A DNA stretch of 64,000 nucleotides, taken from contig NZ_JBEPOH010000001.1 in assembly GCF_040546685.1 (NCBI RefSeq), positions 4,278,001-4,342,000 on the forward strand. Direction: 5' to 3'. Position 1 is the first letter of the stretch. The number at the start of each line of letters is the position of its first letter. The notes under the pieces were generated by a model. That model worked only from the letters and a program-made list of their open reading frames with translations. It was not told the origin of the DNA and did not search any database. Made by a program: the position numbers and the translations under genes. Below are positions 17,989 to 28,593 of this stretch, piece by piece. The stretch is from Variovorax sp. OAS795. Its GTDB lineage: Bacteria > Pseudomonadota > Gammaproteobacteria > Burkholderiales > Burkholderiaceae_C.

Positions 17989-18669
17989 ATGGACGAGGTG
18001 CTGCGTTTCTCGCCCGCGCTGGGCGACTGGGTTCTGTCGAACCTGCGCCAGGGGTGCTCGCCGGCGCAGGTGGCAGCGGCCATGCGCGCGCAGCACATGC
18101 CCGCGGACGCCGCCAGGGTCATCGTCGATTGCGAAGCGCTGATCGCGATGGCCCGGCCGCGGCTGCGCCCGTCGACCACCGTCGATCCACTGACCGGACG
18201 CGACCGCGCGGGTGAACACCGCAGCAGCCTGGGCATGTTCTTCCGGCTGCGCGAAAACGCCTTGGTCGCGCGGCTCGACGACCGGGTTTCCGAACTCATG
18301 AACCTGCCGGTGGAGAACGGCGAGGGCCTGCAAGTGCTGCACTATCCCGCCGGCGCCCGCAGCGCACCGCACTTCGATTTCCTGGTGCCTTCGAATGCCG
18401 CCAACCAGGCCTCCCTGGAACGCAGCGGCCAGCGCGTGAGCACGCTCGTGAGCTACCTCAACGACGTGGCGGAAGGGGGTGAGACGGTGTTCCCGGACAG
18501 TGGCTGGTCGGTATCGCCACAACGCGGCAGCGCGGTCTACTTCGAGTACTGCAACAGCCTTGGACAGCTCGACCGGGCATCGTTGCACGCGGGGGCGCCC
18601 GTCTTGCGCGGCGAGAAATGGGTCGCCACCAAATGGATGCGGCAGCGGCGCTTCGTGGCCGCGCGCTAG
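17989..18669 (+). CDS. 2-oxoglutarate/Fe(II) oxygenase, prolyl-4-hydroxylase-like
   Basis: A 226-residue cytosolic oxygenase of the P4Hc family. Residues 1-50 form a short helical N-domain. The double-stranded beta-helix core carries the iron ligands H128, D130 (APHFDF) and H200 (LHAGAPV), with K210 (GEKWVATKW) for the 2-oxoglutarate carboxylate. The segment RPSTTVDPLTG (60-70) and GGETVFPD (163-170) are typical of bacterial P4H homologues. Known relatives hydroxylate prolines in peptides or translation factors; the substrate here is unknown. It follows the lipoprotein gene by four bases and is the last gene of the cluster. Confidence 0.88.
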   Translation: MDEVLRFSPALGDWVLSNLRQGCSPAQVAAAMRAQHMPADAARVIVDCEALIAMARPRLRPSTTVDPLTGRDRAGEHRSSLGMFFRLRENALVARLDDRVSELMNLPVENGEGLQVLHYPAGARSAPHFDFLVPSNAANQASLERSGQRVSTLVSYLNDVAEGGETVFPDSGWSVSPQRGSAVYFEYCNSLGQLDRASLHAGAPVLRGEKWVATKWMRQRRFVAAR

Positions 18670-18709
18670 CCCCCGGCCTGTAGACGCGCCTGGCGGCCGG
18701 CGTATCGGT

Positions 18710-18740
18710 TTGACTTAATCTTAGATATATCTAAAATAAT
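18710..18740 (+). promoter_or_regulatory. Promoter with perfect palindromic operator for the PadR/reductase operon
   Basis: TTGACT (18710-18715) and TAAAAT (18732-18737), with a 16-base spacer, make a good sigma-70 promoter. The spacer and the start of the -10 box are occupied by TTAGATATATCTAA (18721-18734), a perfect 14-base palindrome. A repressor on this site would block RNA polymerase. The adjacent PadR-family protein is the obvious candidate, by analogy with autoregulation of YqjI/NfeR. Confidence 0.75.
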
Positions 18741-18769
18741 TCCGATACACATCGTGAAGGACGCCCGCC

Positions 18770-19384
18770 ATGCGACATTTCCACTTCGGCCACCACCACC
18801 CCCACCACTGCCGCGCCCCCCGGGGCGAACATGAAGACGGCGCTTCCGGCGGCTGCGGGCCCCGCCATGGCGGCGCTGAGGAGCGCATGCATGGAGGCCG
18901 CGGCGGACGCGGCGGCGGGCGGGTTTTCGGCCACGGCGGCCTGCGCTTCGTGCTGCTGCAGCTCATCGCCGAAAAGCCGGCCCACGGCTACGAGCTCATC
19001 AAGGCAATCGAAGACCGGCTGGGCGGCAGCTACGCGCCGAGCCCGGGCGTGGTCTACCCCACGCTCACGCTGCTCGAGGAAATGGGCTGCCTCAGCGTGG
19101 AGACGGCCGACACGGGCGGGCGCAAGCGCTACAGCATCACCGCCGGGGGCCAGGAATTCCTGGCCGCGAACCGAGAAACGGCCGACGCGATGATGGCCCG
19201 CATGAACGGCGGCGTCGACGGCGCCGGTCCGCGCGGCGGGCGCCCGCCGCAGGTCACGCGCGCCATCGAGAACCTGAAGCTCGCGATGCGCATGCGCCTC
19301 TCGGGCAAGCCCCTGACCGAACAACAAGCCCACGATTTCGCCGCGGTTCTCGACAGCGCCGCCCAGCAACTGGAACGCATCTAG
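18770..19384 (+). CDS. yqjI: PadR-family metal-responsive regulator (YqjI/NfeR-like)
   Basis: A 204-residue repressor. The first 55 residues are rich in His, Cys and Gly (HFHFGHHHPHHC, then GRGGRGGGRVFGHG), closely like the metal-binding N-terminus of E. coli YqjI. The PadR winged helix follows: HGYELIKAIEDRL, then the strongly conserved YAPSPGVVYPTLTLLEEMG, then a C-terminal dimerisation helix. YqjI is inactivated by nickel and controls the ferric reductase gene yqjH. Here the next gene, 15 bases downstream, is that reductase, and a perfect palindrome sits in the promoter. Nickel or iron sensing is therefore likely but inferred. Confidence 0.9.
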   Translation: MRHFHFGHHHPHHCRAPRGEHEDGASGGCGPRHGGAEERMHGGRGGRGGGRVFGHGGLRFVLLQLIAEKPAHGYELIKAIEDRLGGSYAPSPGVVYPTLTLLEEMGCLSVETADTGGRKRYSITAGGQEFLAANRETADAMMARMNGGVDGAGPRGGRPPQVTRAIENLKLAMRMRLSGKPLTEQQAHDFAAVLDSAAQQLERI

Positions 19385-19399
19385 GAAGAGTTTTCTCGA

Positions 19400-20242
19400 A
19401 TGACCGACTTCACCACCACCGCCTCCCCCATCGCCGCCCCCGACCGCATGCCGCGCCGCGTGCGCCACGAGCTTCGTTTTCGCCAGCTCACCGTCAAGAC
19501 GGCCGAGCGCATCACGCCGCACCTGATCCGCGTCACGCTCACGGGCGACGATCTCGCGGGCTTCACGAGCCTCGGCTTCGACGACCACGCGAAGATCTTC
19601 TTCCCCGACGCCGCCACCGGCAGGCTCACGCTGCCCACGGTCGGCCCCGACGGCCCGGTGTGGCCCGCGAGCGGCCGCCCGACCATGCGCGACTACACGC
19701 CGCGCCGGTACGACGCGAAGGCCAACACGCTGGAGATCGACTTCGCGCTGCACGACGCCGGCCCCGCGACGCAGTGGGCCGAAGCGGCCAGGCCCGGCGA
19801 CGTTCTGGGCGTGGGCGGCCCGCGCGGCTCGTTCATCGTGCCGGCCGAGTTCGACTGGCACCTGCTGATCGGCGACGACACGGCCCTGCCCGCCATCGCA
19901 CGCCGCCTGGCGGAGCTTCCATCCGGCGCCCGCGTGGTGGTCCTGGCCGAGGTCGACGGCGCAGCCGACCAGATTCCGTTCGAGACGCAGGCCGAGCTCA
20001 CGCTGCAGTGGGTGCACCGCGGCGGCGCCGAGCCGGGGCTGAGCCCCGTGCTGCTCGACGCGCTCAAGGCGACGGAGCTACCGGCGGGCGACTTTCATGC
20101 CTGGGTCGGATGCGAATCGGCCATTGCGAAGGCGCTGCGTGCGCACCTGGTCGGCGAGCGCGGTGCCAATCCGAAGTGGGTTCGCGCCTCGGGTTACTGG
20201 CGCCGCGGCGCCGTGGCCACGCACGATACGCACGACGAATAG
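19400..20242 (+). CDS. yqjH: Siderophore-interacting protein / NAD(P)H-dependent ferric reductase (YqjH-like)
   Basis: A 280-residue flavoprotein of the SIP family that releases iron from ferric siderophores by reduction in the cytosol. The N-terminal FAD-binding barrel contains RDYTPRRYDA, with an R-x-Y-T/S FAD motif, and the GDVLGVGGPRGSF loop. The C-terminal nucleotide-binding domain contains LLIGDDTALPAIARRL and ends with ASGYWRRG, as in ViuB/YqjH. It is cotranscribed with the PadR regulator 15 bases upstream and converges with corA, leaving 12 bases between the stops. Confidence 0.92.
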   Translation: MTDFTTTASPIAAPDRMPRRVRHELRFRQLTVKTAERITPHLIRVTLTGDDLAGFTSLGFDDHAKIFFPDAATGRLTLPTVGPDGPVWPASGRPTMRDYTPRRYDAKANTLEIDFALHDAGPATQWAEAARPGDVLGVGGPRGSFIVPAEFDWHLLIGDDTALPAIARRLAELPSGARVVVLAEVDGAADQIPFETQAELTLQWVHRGGAEPGLSPVLLDALKATELPAGDFHAWVGCESAIAKALRAHLVGERGANPKWVRASGYWRRGAVATHDTHDE

Positions 20243-20254
20243 GGGCATGAAAAC

Positions 20255-21232
20255 TCAGAGCCAGCCGGCTCGCCGGAACCGGTAGTACAGATAGCTGCAG
20301 GTCCCGCCCATCAACGCCAGCGCCATCGCATACCCATAGCGGAATTTCAGCTCCGGCATGTGCTCGAAATTCATGCCCCAGATGCCCGCGAACGCGGTGC
20401 ACACGGCAAAGATGCTGGCCCATGCGGCCAGCCGCTTGGTCACTTCGCCCTCTTCGATCGTGACCATCGACAGGTTCACCGAAATGGCCGTGCCGATGGT
20501 GTCGCGCATGGCGTCGATGGATCCGTTGATGCGTCCCAGGTGGTCGGCCACATCGCGAAAATACTCCTGCGAGGTCAGGCAGATCTGCGGCACCCGTCCG
20601 CCGTGCAGCTTGCCGGCCGCTTCCACCAGCGGCGCCACCGCGCGCTTGAGGATCATGCTGCGCCGCTTCAGGTCATACAGCTGCCTGATCTTGTCGCGCG
20701 CCGCGCCGCCCTGCGTGAAGAGCTGCTGCTCGATCGATTCCAGTTCCACCTCCAGCGCGTCGATCACGGGAAAGTAGCGGTCGACCACCGCGTCCATCAG
20801 CGCATAGAGCACAAAGCCCGCGCCGTTGCGCAGCAGTTCGGGCTCGCGCTCGCAGCGCTCGCGCACGTCCTGGAAACCGTGCTCGCTGCGGTTGCGCACG
20901 GAAAGCACGTAGTTCCGGCCGACGAACACATCGACCTCGCCCACGCTCACGCGATGGTCGGCATCCGCGTCAGGCTCGACCAGGTGCATCACGACAAAGA
21001 GCGAGTCGCCGTATTCCTCCACCTTGGGTCGCTGGTGCCCATGATGGGCGTCTTCCACCGCGAGCGGATGCAGGCCGAATTCCTCCTGCATCTGGGCCAG
21101 CTCGTCGGGCGTGGCGTCGCTCAGCGCCACCCAGACGAAGCAGCCGGGACGCGTGATGTATTCGCTGATGTCCTCGACCGGGATATCGGCGAGCTTGGCG
21201 CCGTTTTCATAGGCAACGCAATTGATCAGCAT
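20255..21232 (-). CDS. corA: CorA-family magnesium/cobalt transporter
   Basis: A 325-residue divalent cation channel of the inner membrane. A large N-terminal cytoplasmic alpha/beta domain is followed by long helices. Two C-terminal transmembrane segments surround the signature loop GMNFEHMPEL, in which GMN is the selectivity filter. The C-terminus is short and basic (YYRFRRAGWL). It could carry Mg, Co or Ni; lying next to a probable nickel/iron regulator is suggestive but may be chance. The upstream neighbour on the same strand is the AlpA-like protein, 31 bases away, so cotranscription is possible. Confidence 0.93.
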   Translation of the reverse strand: MLINCVAYENGAKLADIPVEDISEYITRPGCFVWVALSDATPDELAQMQEEFGLHPLAVEDAHHGHQRPKVEEYGDSLFVVMHLVEPDADADHRVSVGEVDVFVGRNYVLSVRNRSEHGFQDVRERCEREPELLRNGAGFVLYALMDAVVDRYFPVIDALEVELESIEQQLFTQGGAARDKIRQLYDLKRRSMILKRAVAPLVEAAGKLHGGRVPQICLTSQEYFRDVADHLGRINGSIDAMRDTIGTAISVNLSMVTIEEGEVTKRLAAWASIFAVCTAFAGIWGMNFEHMPELKFRYGYAMALALMGGTCSYLYYRFRRAGWL

Positions 21233-21263
21233 CGGTACGCGTCCAAGGTCGGTCTGGGAGGGG

Positions 21264-21887
21264 TCAGTTGGGAGCTTCCGGGTTCGAGGGCTCGGCCAGG
21301 CGGCGGGTGGCGGCCAGCGACGCCTCGATGGCCTGCGTTTCGCTCCTGAGCAGGGCGAGCCCTTTCTCCGCGAAAGCGCGGTGACTCTCGAGGTCGGCCC
21401 AGAGGCTGGCGGCGGCTTCGGCGCTTGTCAACGACGTGAAGCGGATGCGGCCCTTCGCCAGTTCGTTGAAACGCGTCTCGCGCAACGGATCGGTCCGGTC
21501 CCAGGCGCCGCCGATGAGCACGCGCCGGCCGCGCTTGACGCGCGGTTCGAGCTCGGCAAAGAAAGGCAGCTTGGCGGACACCCAGCCCAGCATGCCGGAA
21601 TTCAGCGCGGCGTCGAACGCGTTGGCGGCACCGCTGGCGCTTGCGAACTCGCGCAAGGTACCGAGCTGGTAGCGCACGGCGTCTTTCGCCCCGGCTCCGG
21701 CGCTCTCCACCGGCTTGACGATGGCCGGGCCGTTGCCTGCGCGCCCATCGGGCCGCCTTGACTTGCGCAGGTCGGCCAGCTGGGCCGGCGACATGCAGAG
21801 GTACAGCGCGGCGAGTTCTGCGGGCAAGGTGGCGGTGTCGGGCAACGCGTCCGCTTCTGGGCCTTTGAATTCGTCCGGGTGGGCCAT
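21264..21887 (-). CDS. Unrecognised protein with N-terminal AlpA/excisionase-like helix-turn-helix
   Basis: A 207-residue protein I cannot name. Residues 19-81 read like a MerR/AlpA-type winged helix: LPAELAALYLCMSPAQLADL, then RKSRRPDGRAGNGPAIVKPV, and after a loop of about ten extra residues VRYQLGTLREF. The rest (about 85-207) matches no family I recognise. It contains a VSAKLPFFAELEPRVKRGRR segment and a final helical, charged stretch. The frame is open far upstream antisense to mutS, but codon position and the HTH place the start at ATG 21887. It is divergent from mutS. DNA binding is inferred; the target is unknown. Confidence 0.75.
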   Translation of the reverse strand: MAHPDEFKGPEADALPDTATLPAELAALYLCMSPAQLADLRKSRRPDGRAGNGPAIVKPVESAGAGAKDAVRYQLGTLREFASASGAANAFDAALNSGMLGWVSAKLPFFAELEPRVKRGRRVLIGGAWDRTDPLRETRFNELAKGRIRFTSLTSAEAAASLWADLESHRAFAEKGLALLRSETQAIEASLAATRRLAEPSNPEAPN

Positions 21888-21992
21888 GGGCGCCTTGTTC
21901 TTCACGCGGAGTTTCGCGCCGGCCAATTTTAGAGCGGGGCCGGTCCGGCCTGTCATCGGCGGAGCGTCCGGCCGTCCCCGATAATCGGCCGA

Positions 21993-24650
<2,658 letters not shown>

Positions 24651-24678
24651 CCGGGCCTGATTCATGCGAGACGAACTC

Positions 24679-25518
24679 ATGACTTATTGCGTAGGCATCA
24701 AACTCAACGCCGGCCTGGTGTTTCTTTCCGACTCGCGCACCAACGCGGGCGTGGACCACATCAGCACCTTCCGCAAGATGATCGTCTACGAGCAGCCCGG
24801 CGACCGCGTCATGGTGCTGCTGTCCTCGGGCAACCTGAGCATCTCGCAATCGGTGCGCGAGATCCTGCAGATCGAGGAACTGCGCGAAACCCGCGAAGAC
24901 GGCTCGCAGGGTGCCCCCATCACCATCTGGAACGCCAGGAGCATGTTCGATGCCGCGCGCGTGCTCGGCTCGGCCGTGCGCCATGTGTACGACCGCGATG
25001 CCGAGGCGCTCAAGCATGCGGGGCTGGACTTCAACGTTTCGTTCATCTTCGGCGGGCAGGTCAAGGGCGAAGGCATGCGCCTGTTCCTGGTCTACGCGGC
25101 CGGCAATTTCATCGAGGCGACCACCGAGACGCCTTACTTCCAGGTCGGCGAATCGAAATACGGCAAGCCGGTGCTCGACCGCGTGCTCACGCCCGAAACC
25201 CCGCTCGACGAAGCCGCCAAGTGCGCACTGGTGTCGATGGACTCGACCATGAAGTCGAACCTGTCGGTCGGCCTGCCGCTCGACCTGGTGGTGTACGAGG
25301 CCAACAAGCTTGAGACCGACCGCGTCATCTGCATCGATGCCGACAACCCCTACTACCGCATGATGCACAACAGCTGGGGCCAGAAACTGCGCGAGGTGTT
25401 CGACAGCATCGAAGACCCGGTGTGGGACGACTCGGTCACCCAGCATCCGCTGCGAATGCCCGCCACGCGCCACAGCCCGCTGCGCAAGATCTCGACTCCG
25501 GACGAAAAGCTCATCTAG
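24679..25518 (+). CDS. Anbu-type proteasome-related protease
   Basis: A 279-residue Ntn-hydrolase of the Anbu (ancestral beta subunit) family, related to HslV and proteasome beta subunits. It starts MTYCVGIKLNAGLVFLSDSR. Removal of Met would expose the catalytic Thr. Asp18 and Lys33, counted with Met, match the proteasome Asp17/Lys33 site. This fixes the second ATG (24679) as the start rather than ATG 24664. Anbu is often found with ATP-grasp, alpha-E and transglutaminase genes, but none are here. The neighbours are mutS 28 bases upstream and a hydrolase 18 bases downstream. Substrates are unknown. Confidence 0.9.
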   Translation: MTYCVGIKLNAGLVFLSDSRTNAGVDHISTFRKMIVYEQPGDRVMVLLSSGNLSISQSVREILQIEELRETREDGSQGAPITIWNARSMFDAARVLGSAVRHVYDRDAEALKHAGLDFNVSFIFGGQVKGEGMRLFLVYAAGNFIEATTETPYFQVGESKYGKPVLDRVLTPETPLDEAAKCALVSMDSTMKSNLSVGLPLDLVVYEANKLETDRVICIDADNPYYRMMHNSWGQKLREVFDSIEDPVWDDSVTQHPLRMPATRHSPLRKISTPDEKLI

Positions 25519-25536
25519 GCAAGGCCGAGCGCGGCC

Positions 25537-26343
25537 ATGGTGATGCCTCCCGTCGTCTTCTCGCACGGCAACAGTTTTCCTGCGAGCACCTACCGCGTCG
25601 TCCTCGACAGCCTGCGCAATCGCGGCTTCGAGGTCGATGCCATCGAAAAGTTCGGGCACGATCCCAAGTACCCGGTCACCGACAACTGGCCGCACCTGGT
25701 GCAACAGCTGGCCGACTTTGCCCGGCCGCGGGCCGAGCGTGCCGGCAAGCCGGTGTTCCTGGTCGGCCACTCGTTCGGCGGTTTCCTGAGCCTCATGTGC
25801 GCGGCCATTCATCCGGCGCTCGCGTGCGGCGTGGTGCTGCTCGATTCGCCCGTCCTGGGTGGCTGGCGCGCGAACACGCTGAACCTGGTCAAGCGCACCC
25901 CGCTGATGAAGACCGTCTCGCCCGGCGCCATCAGCCGCAGGCGCAAGAACCGCTGGGCGCACCGCGAGGAGGTGTTCGAACACTTCCGCGGCAAGAAGGC
26001 CTTCGCGAAATGGGACGAGCAGGTGCTGCGCGACTACATCGACCACGGCACCTTCGACAGCGACGACACGCGCGAGCTGAGCTTCGACCGCAACGTGGAA
26101 ACGGCCATCTACAACACCCTGCCCCACAACTTGAGTGCCCTGCTGCGCCGCCATCCGCTCAGGTGCAAGGTGGCCTTCATCGGCGGGCGCCAGTCGGCCG
26201 AGATGAAACAGGTGGGCATGAAGATGACCGAGCAGGTCACCAAGGGGCGCATCGCCATGCTCGACGGGACGCACCTGTTCCCCATGGAAAAGCCGCTGGC
26301 CACCGCCGCAGCCATCGAGGCGGCGCTGCGCAACCTGGCATGA
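25537..26343 (+). CDS. Alpha/beta hydrolase
   Basis: A 268-residue hydrolase with oxyanion-side motif SHGNSFPASTY, nucleophile elbow GHSFGG (S79) and a late catalytic-histidine motif DGTHLFP. The acid residue is probably within the strand near FIGGRQSAEMK. There is no signal peptide, so it is cytosolic. It follows the Anbu gene by 18 bases and is likely cotranscribed. Esterase, lipase or thioesterase activity is possible; the sequence does not distinguish. Confidence 0.87.
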   Translation: MVMPPVVFSHGNSFPASTYRVVLDSLRNRGFEVDAIEKFGHDPKYPVTDNWPHLVQQLADFARPRAERAGKPVFLVGHSFGGFLSLMCAAIHPALACGVVLLDSPVLGGWRANTLNLVKRTPLMKTVSPGAISRRRKNRWAHREEVFEHFRGKKAFAKWDEQVLRDYIDHGTFDSDDTRELSFDRNVETAIYNTLPHNLSALLRRHPLRCKVAFIGGRQSAEMKQVGMKMTEQVTKGRIAMLDGTHLFPMEKPLATAAAIEAALRNLA

Positions 26344-26484
26344 GGCGGGTGGGGCCAGCCCGCCCTCACGACCCTTGTCAAGAGGGGGATATCACGCGAC
26401 ACACTTGGCAATCTTCTGTAACAATCGAGGAAAATAAGTAAAAACGTCCTAGTTTGCCGGCCACCGATCGAGAATGCCGTACAA

Positions 26485-27186
26485 ATGTCAACTTCCCTGT
26501 TGGAAGCCGTTGAAGCCATCTCCCTCAGTCCGACCCTCGTGGTCGAAAACGACCGGGCGATGCAGGAACGTTTGCACTACGTTCTCTCGATGCTCGGATG
26601 CGACGAGCCCCAGATCGCCTGGACCGACGACGACGCGGCGGCCATGCAATTGCTCGGGAGCCAGCGCTTCGGGGTCGCACTGGTCGACATCGGCCTGCCG
26701 GAAGGCCGCGGCATCGAACTCATCGAATGGCTCCAGGTGCACCATCCGCAGGTGCCGTGCGTGGCCATTTCCACCTCGTCGCGCAGCTCCGACGAAACCA
26801 TCTTTTCAGCATTGCGCGCCGGCGCGGCGGCCTATCTCCTGAAGGAACGCGACGATCTCGAACTCAGCATCGGCCTGCGCAGCATCGAGCAGGGCGGCGC
26901 GCTCATCGACGCGGCCATTGCCCGGCGCATTCTTGCGTGGCATGCGGCGCATGCGGAACATTCAAGCGATTCGCCCGCCATGCCCGAGGCGACGCTGACG
27001 CCGCGCGAGCGCAACATGCTGGAACTCGTGGTGCAGGGCCTCACCCACCGCGACATTGCCGAGACCCTCTCGACTCCCCGGCTGGCTGTGGAGCGCCGCA
27101 CCCGGAACATCTACAGGAAACTGGCGTTCGGCTCGCGCGCCGAGCTGGTGCACGGCACCTCGAGCGGCGCCATCCTGCTGCGCTGA
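26485..27186 (+). CDS. Orphan response regulator, REC plus LuxR-type HTH
   Basis: A 233-residue NarL/LuxR-family regulator. The receiver domain has D68 as phosphoacceptor (VALVDIGLPEGRG), the acidic cluster near E21/D23 and a conserved Lys in YLLKERDD. The C-terminal HTH begins LTPRERNMLELVVQGLTHRD. The recognition helix is followed by RRTRNIYRKLAFGSRAELV, somewhat unlike the common VEVHR pattern. No histidine kinase is adjacent, so the partner must be encoded elsewhere. The AT-richer 140 bases upstream, with TTGGCA at 26405-26410, probably hold its promoter. The stop converges with uppP, leaving nine bases. Confidence 0.88.
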   Translation: MSTSLLEAVEAISLSPTLVVENDRAMQERLHYVLSMLGCDEPQIAWTDDDAAAMQLLGSQRFGVALVDIGLPEGRGIELIEWLQVHHPQVPCVAISTSSRSSDETIFSALRAGAAAYLLKERDDLELSIGLRSIEQGGALIDAAIARRILAWHAAHAEHSSDSPAMPEATLTPRERNMLELVVQGLTHRDIAETLSTPRLAVERRTRNIYRKLAFGSRAELVHGTSSGAILLR

Positions 27187-27195
27187 GGCGTCGGT

Positions 27196-28020
27196 CTACT
27201 CCGCCCAGACCACCGTGCCGGTCCATGCCGTGGCAAGCACCACGATGCCGAAGGCAATGCGGTACCAGGCAAACGGAATGAAGTTGTGCGTACTGATGTA
27301 CTTCAGCAGCCAACGCACGCACAGCCATGCGCTCGCGAACGAGAACACCAGCCCCACCGCGAAGAGCGGGACGTCGGCCATCGAGAGCAGCGCGCGCTCC
27401 TTGTAGAGGCTGTAGGCACCTGCGCCGATGAGCGTCGGGATGGCCAGGAAAAAAGAGAAATCCGTGGCCGCCTGCCGCGACAGCCCGAGCAGCATGCCGC
27501 CGATGATCGTCGAGCCGCTGCGGCTCGTGCCCGGAATCATCGCGAAGCACTGCACCAGGCCGACCTTGAGGGCGTCCCACATCGTCATGTCGTCGACATG
27601 CTCGACGCGAATCGAACCGGGCGGCCGCTTCTCGGCCCACAGGATGATGAAGCCGCCGATGATGAAGGTGCTGGCCACCACCACGGGCGTGAAGAGCTGC
27701 GCCTTGATCATCTTGCCGAATATCAGCCCGAGCACCACAGCCGGGATGAAGCCGATGATCACGTTCAGCACCAGGCGCCTGGCCTTGGCCTGCCGCGGCA
27801 AGGCCACCACGGTCGAATGGATCTTCTGCCAGTACACCAGGATCACCGCGAAGATCGCGCCGGTCTGGATGGCGATGTCGAACACCTTGGCCTTGTCGTC
27901 GTCGAAGCCGAGCAGCGAGCCCGCAAGAATCAGATGTCCGGTCGACGAGATGGGGAGAAACTCGGTCAACCCCTCGACGATGCCCATGACGGCGGCCTTC
28001 ACCAGCAAAACGATATCCAC
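27196..28020 (-). CDS. uppP: Undecaprenyl-diphosphatase UppP (BacA)
   Basis: A 274-residue inner-membrane phosphatase that recycles undecaprenyl pyrophosphate for cell-wall and O-antigen synthesis; overexpression gives bacitracin resistance. Signatures are [18 protein letters not shown] near residues 13-30 and [11 protein letters not shown] in the middle, with about eight membrane helices. An ATG at 28041 is in frame. However, a Shine-Dalgarno AAGGAG lies within that extension, five bases before GTG 28018-28020, and this shorter start matches the E. coli length of 273. GTG is therefore chosen. Confidence 0.95.
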   Translation of the reverse strand: MDIVLLVKAAVMGIVEGLTEFLPISSTGHLILAGSLLGFDDDKAKVFDIAIQTGAIFAVILVYWQKIHSTVVALPRQAKARRLVLNVIIGFIPAVVLGLIFGKMIKAQLFTPVVVASTFIIGGFIILWAEKRPPGSIRVEHVDDMTMWDALKVGLVQCFAMIPGTSRSGSTIIGGMLLGLSRQAATDFSFFLAIPTLIGAGAYSLYKERALLSMADVPLFAVGLVFSFASAWLCVRWLLKYISTHNFIPFAWYRIAFGIVVLATAWTGTVVWAE

Positions 28021-28189
28021 ACTTGCTCCTTCAAAGAGCATCGATTATGGCGAGGCACCGAGTCAGGCCCGGATCAGCTGACCCGGGCAGTTGCGGGGTT
28101 TGTGTTGCGACCGCGGCATGCGGAACCCTGCCGGGCGGCGCAAGTCGAAGGTGTGTCGAGGCGGTGTGCCGCGACAGGAGGCAATGACC

Positions 28190-28555
28190 ATGAAGCAAGT
28201 GAAACATTGGCAAGACCCGGTCGGCGTTGCGCTCGGTGCGTGGCTGATCATCTCGCCCTGGGTCCTGGGCTTCCAGGACGTCGATGCCGCGATGTGGTGT
28301 GCAGTGGCGACAGGGATCGTGCTGGGCGCCGTGGCCCTGGGGGCGACCCTGGTCCCGCGCGCCTGGGAAGAGTGGACCGAAGGCGCGATCGCCATCTGGC
28401 TCGTCGTATCGCCGTGGGTGCTCGGCTATGCCACGGTGGAGGACGCGATGGTGAACGCGGTGCTCGTGGGTGCGGCGATCCTGGTGCTCGCGCTCTGGGT
28501 GCTGGTGACCGACAAGGACTACCTTGGCGGATCCATGGACCGCCACGCGCACTGA
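28190..28555 (+). CDS. SPW-repeat membrane protein
   Basis: A 121-residue membrane protein with two SPW repeats, IISPWVLGF and VVSPWVLGY, each within a pair of hydrophobic helices (four in total). The family is widespread and of unknown function. A strong AGGAGG (28177-28182) lies seven bases before ATG 28190. ATG 28184 is too close, so MKQVKHWQDP is taken as the N-terminus. It is divergent from uppP and converges with the outer-membrane factor gene. Confidence 0.87.
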   Translation: MKQVKHWQDPVGVALGAWLIISPWVLGFQDVDAAMWCAVATGIVLGAVALGATLVPRAWEEWTEGAIAIWLVVSPWVLGYATVEDAMVNAVLVGAAILVLALWVLVTDKDYLGGSMDRHAH

Positions 28556-28593
28556 GCGCATGACCGCCGCGCGGTGAAGGGGAGCGGCTCCGC

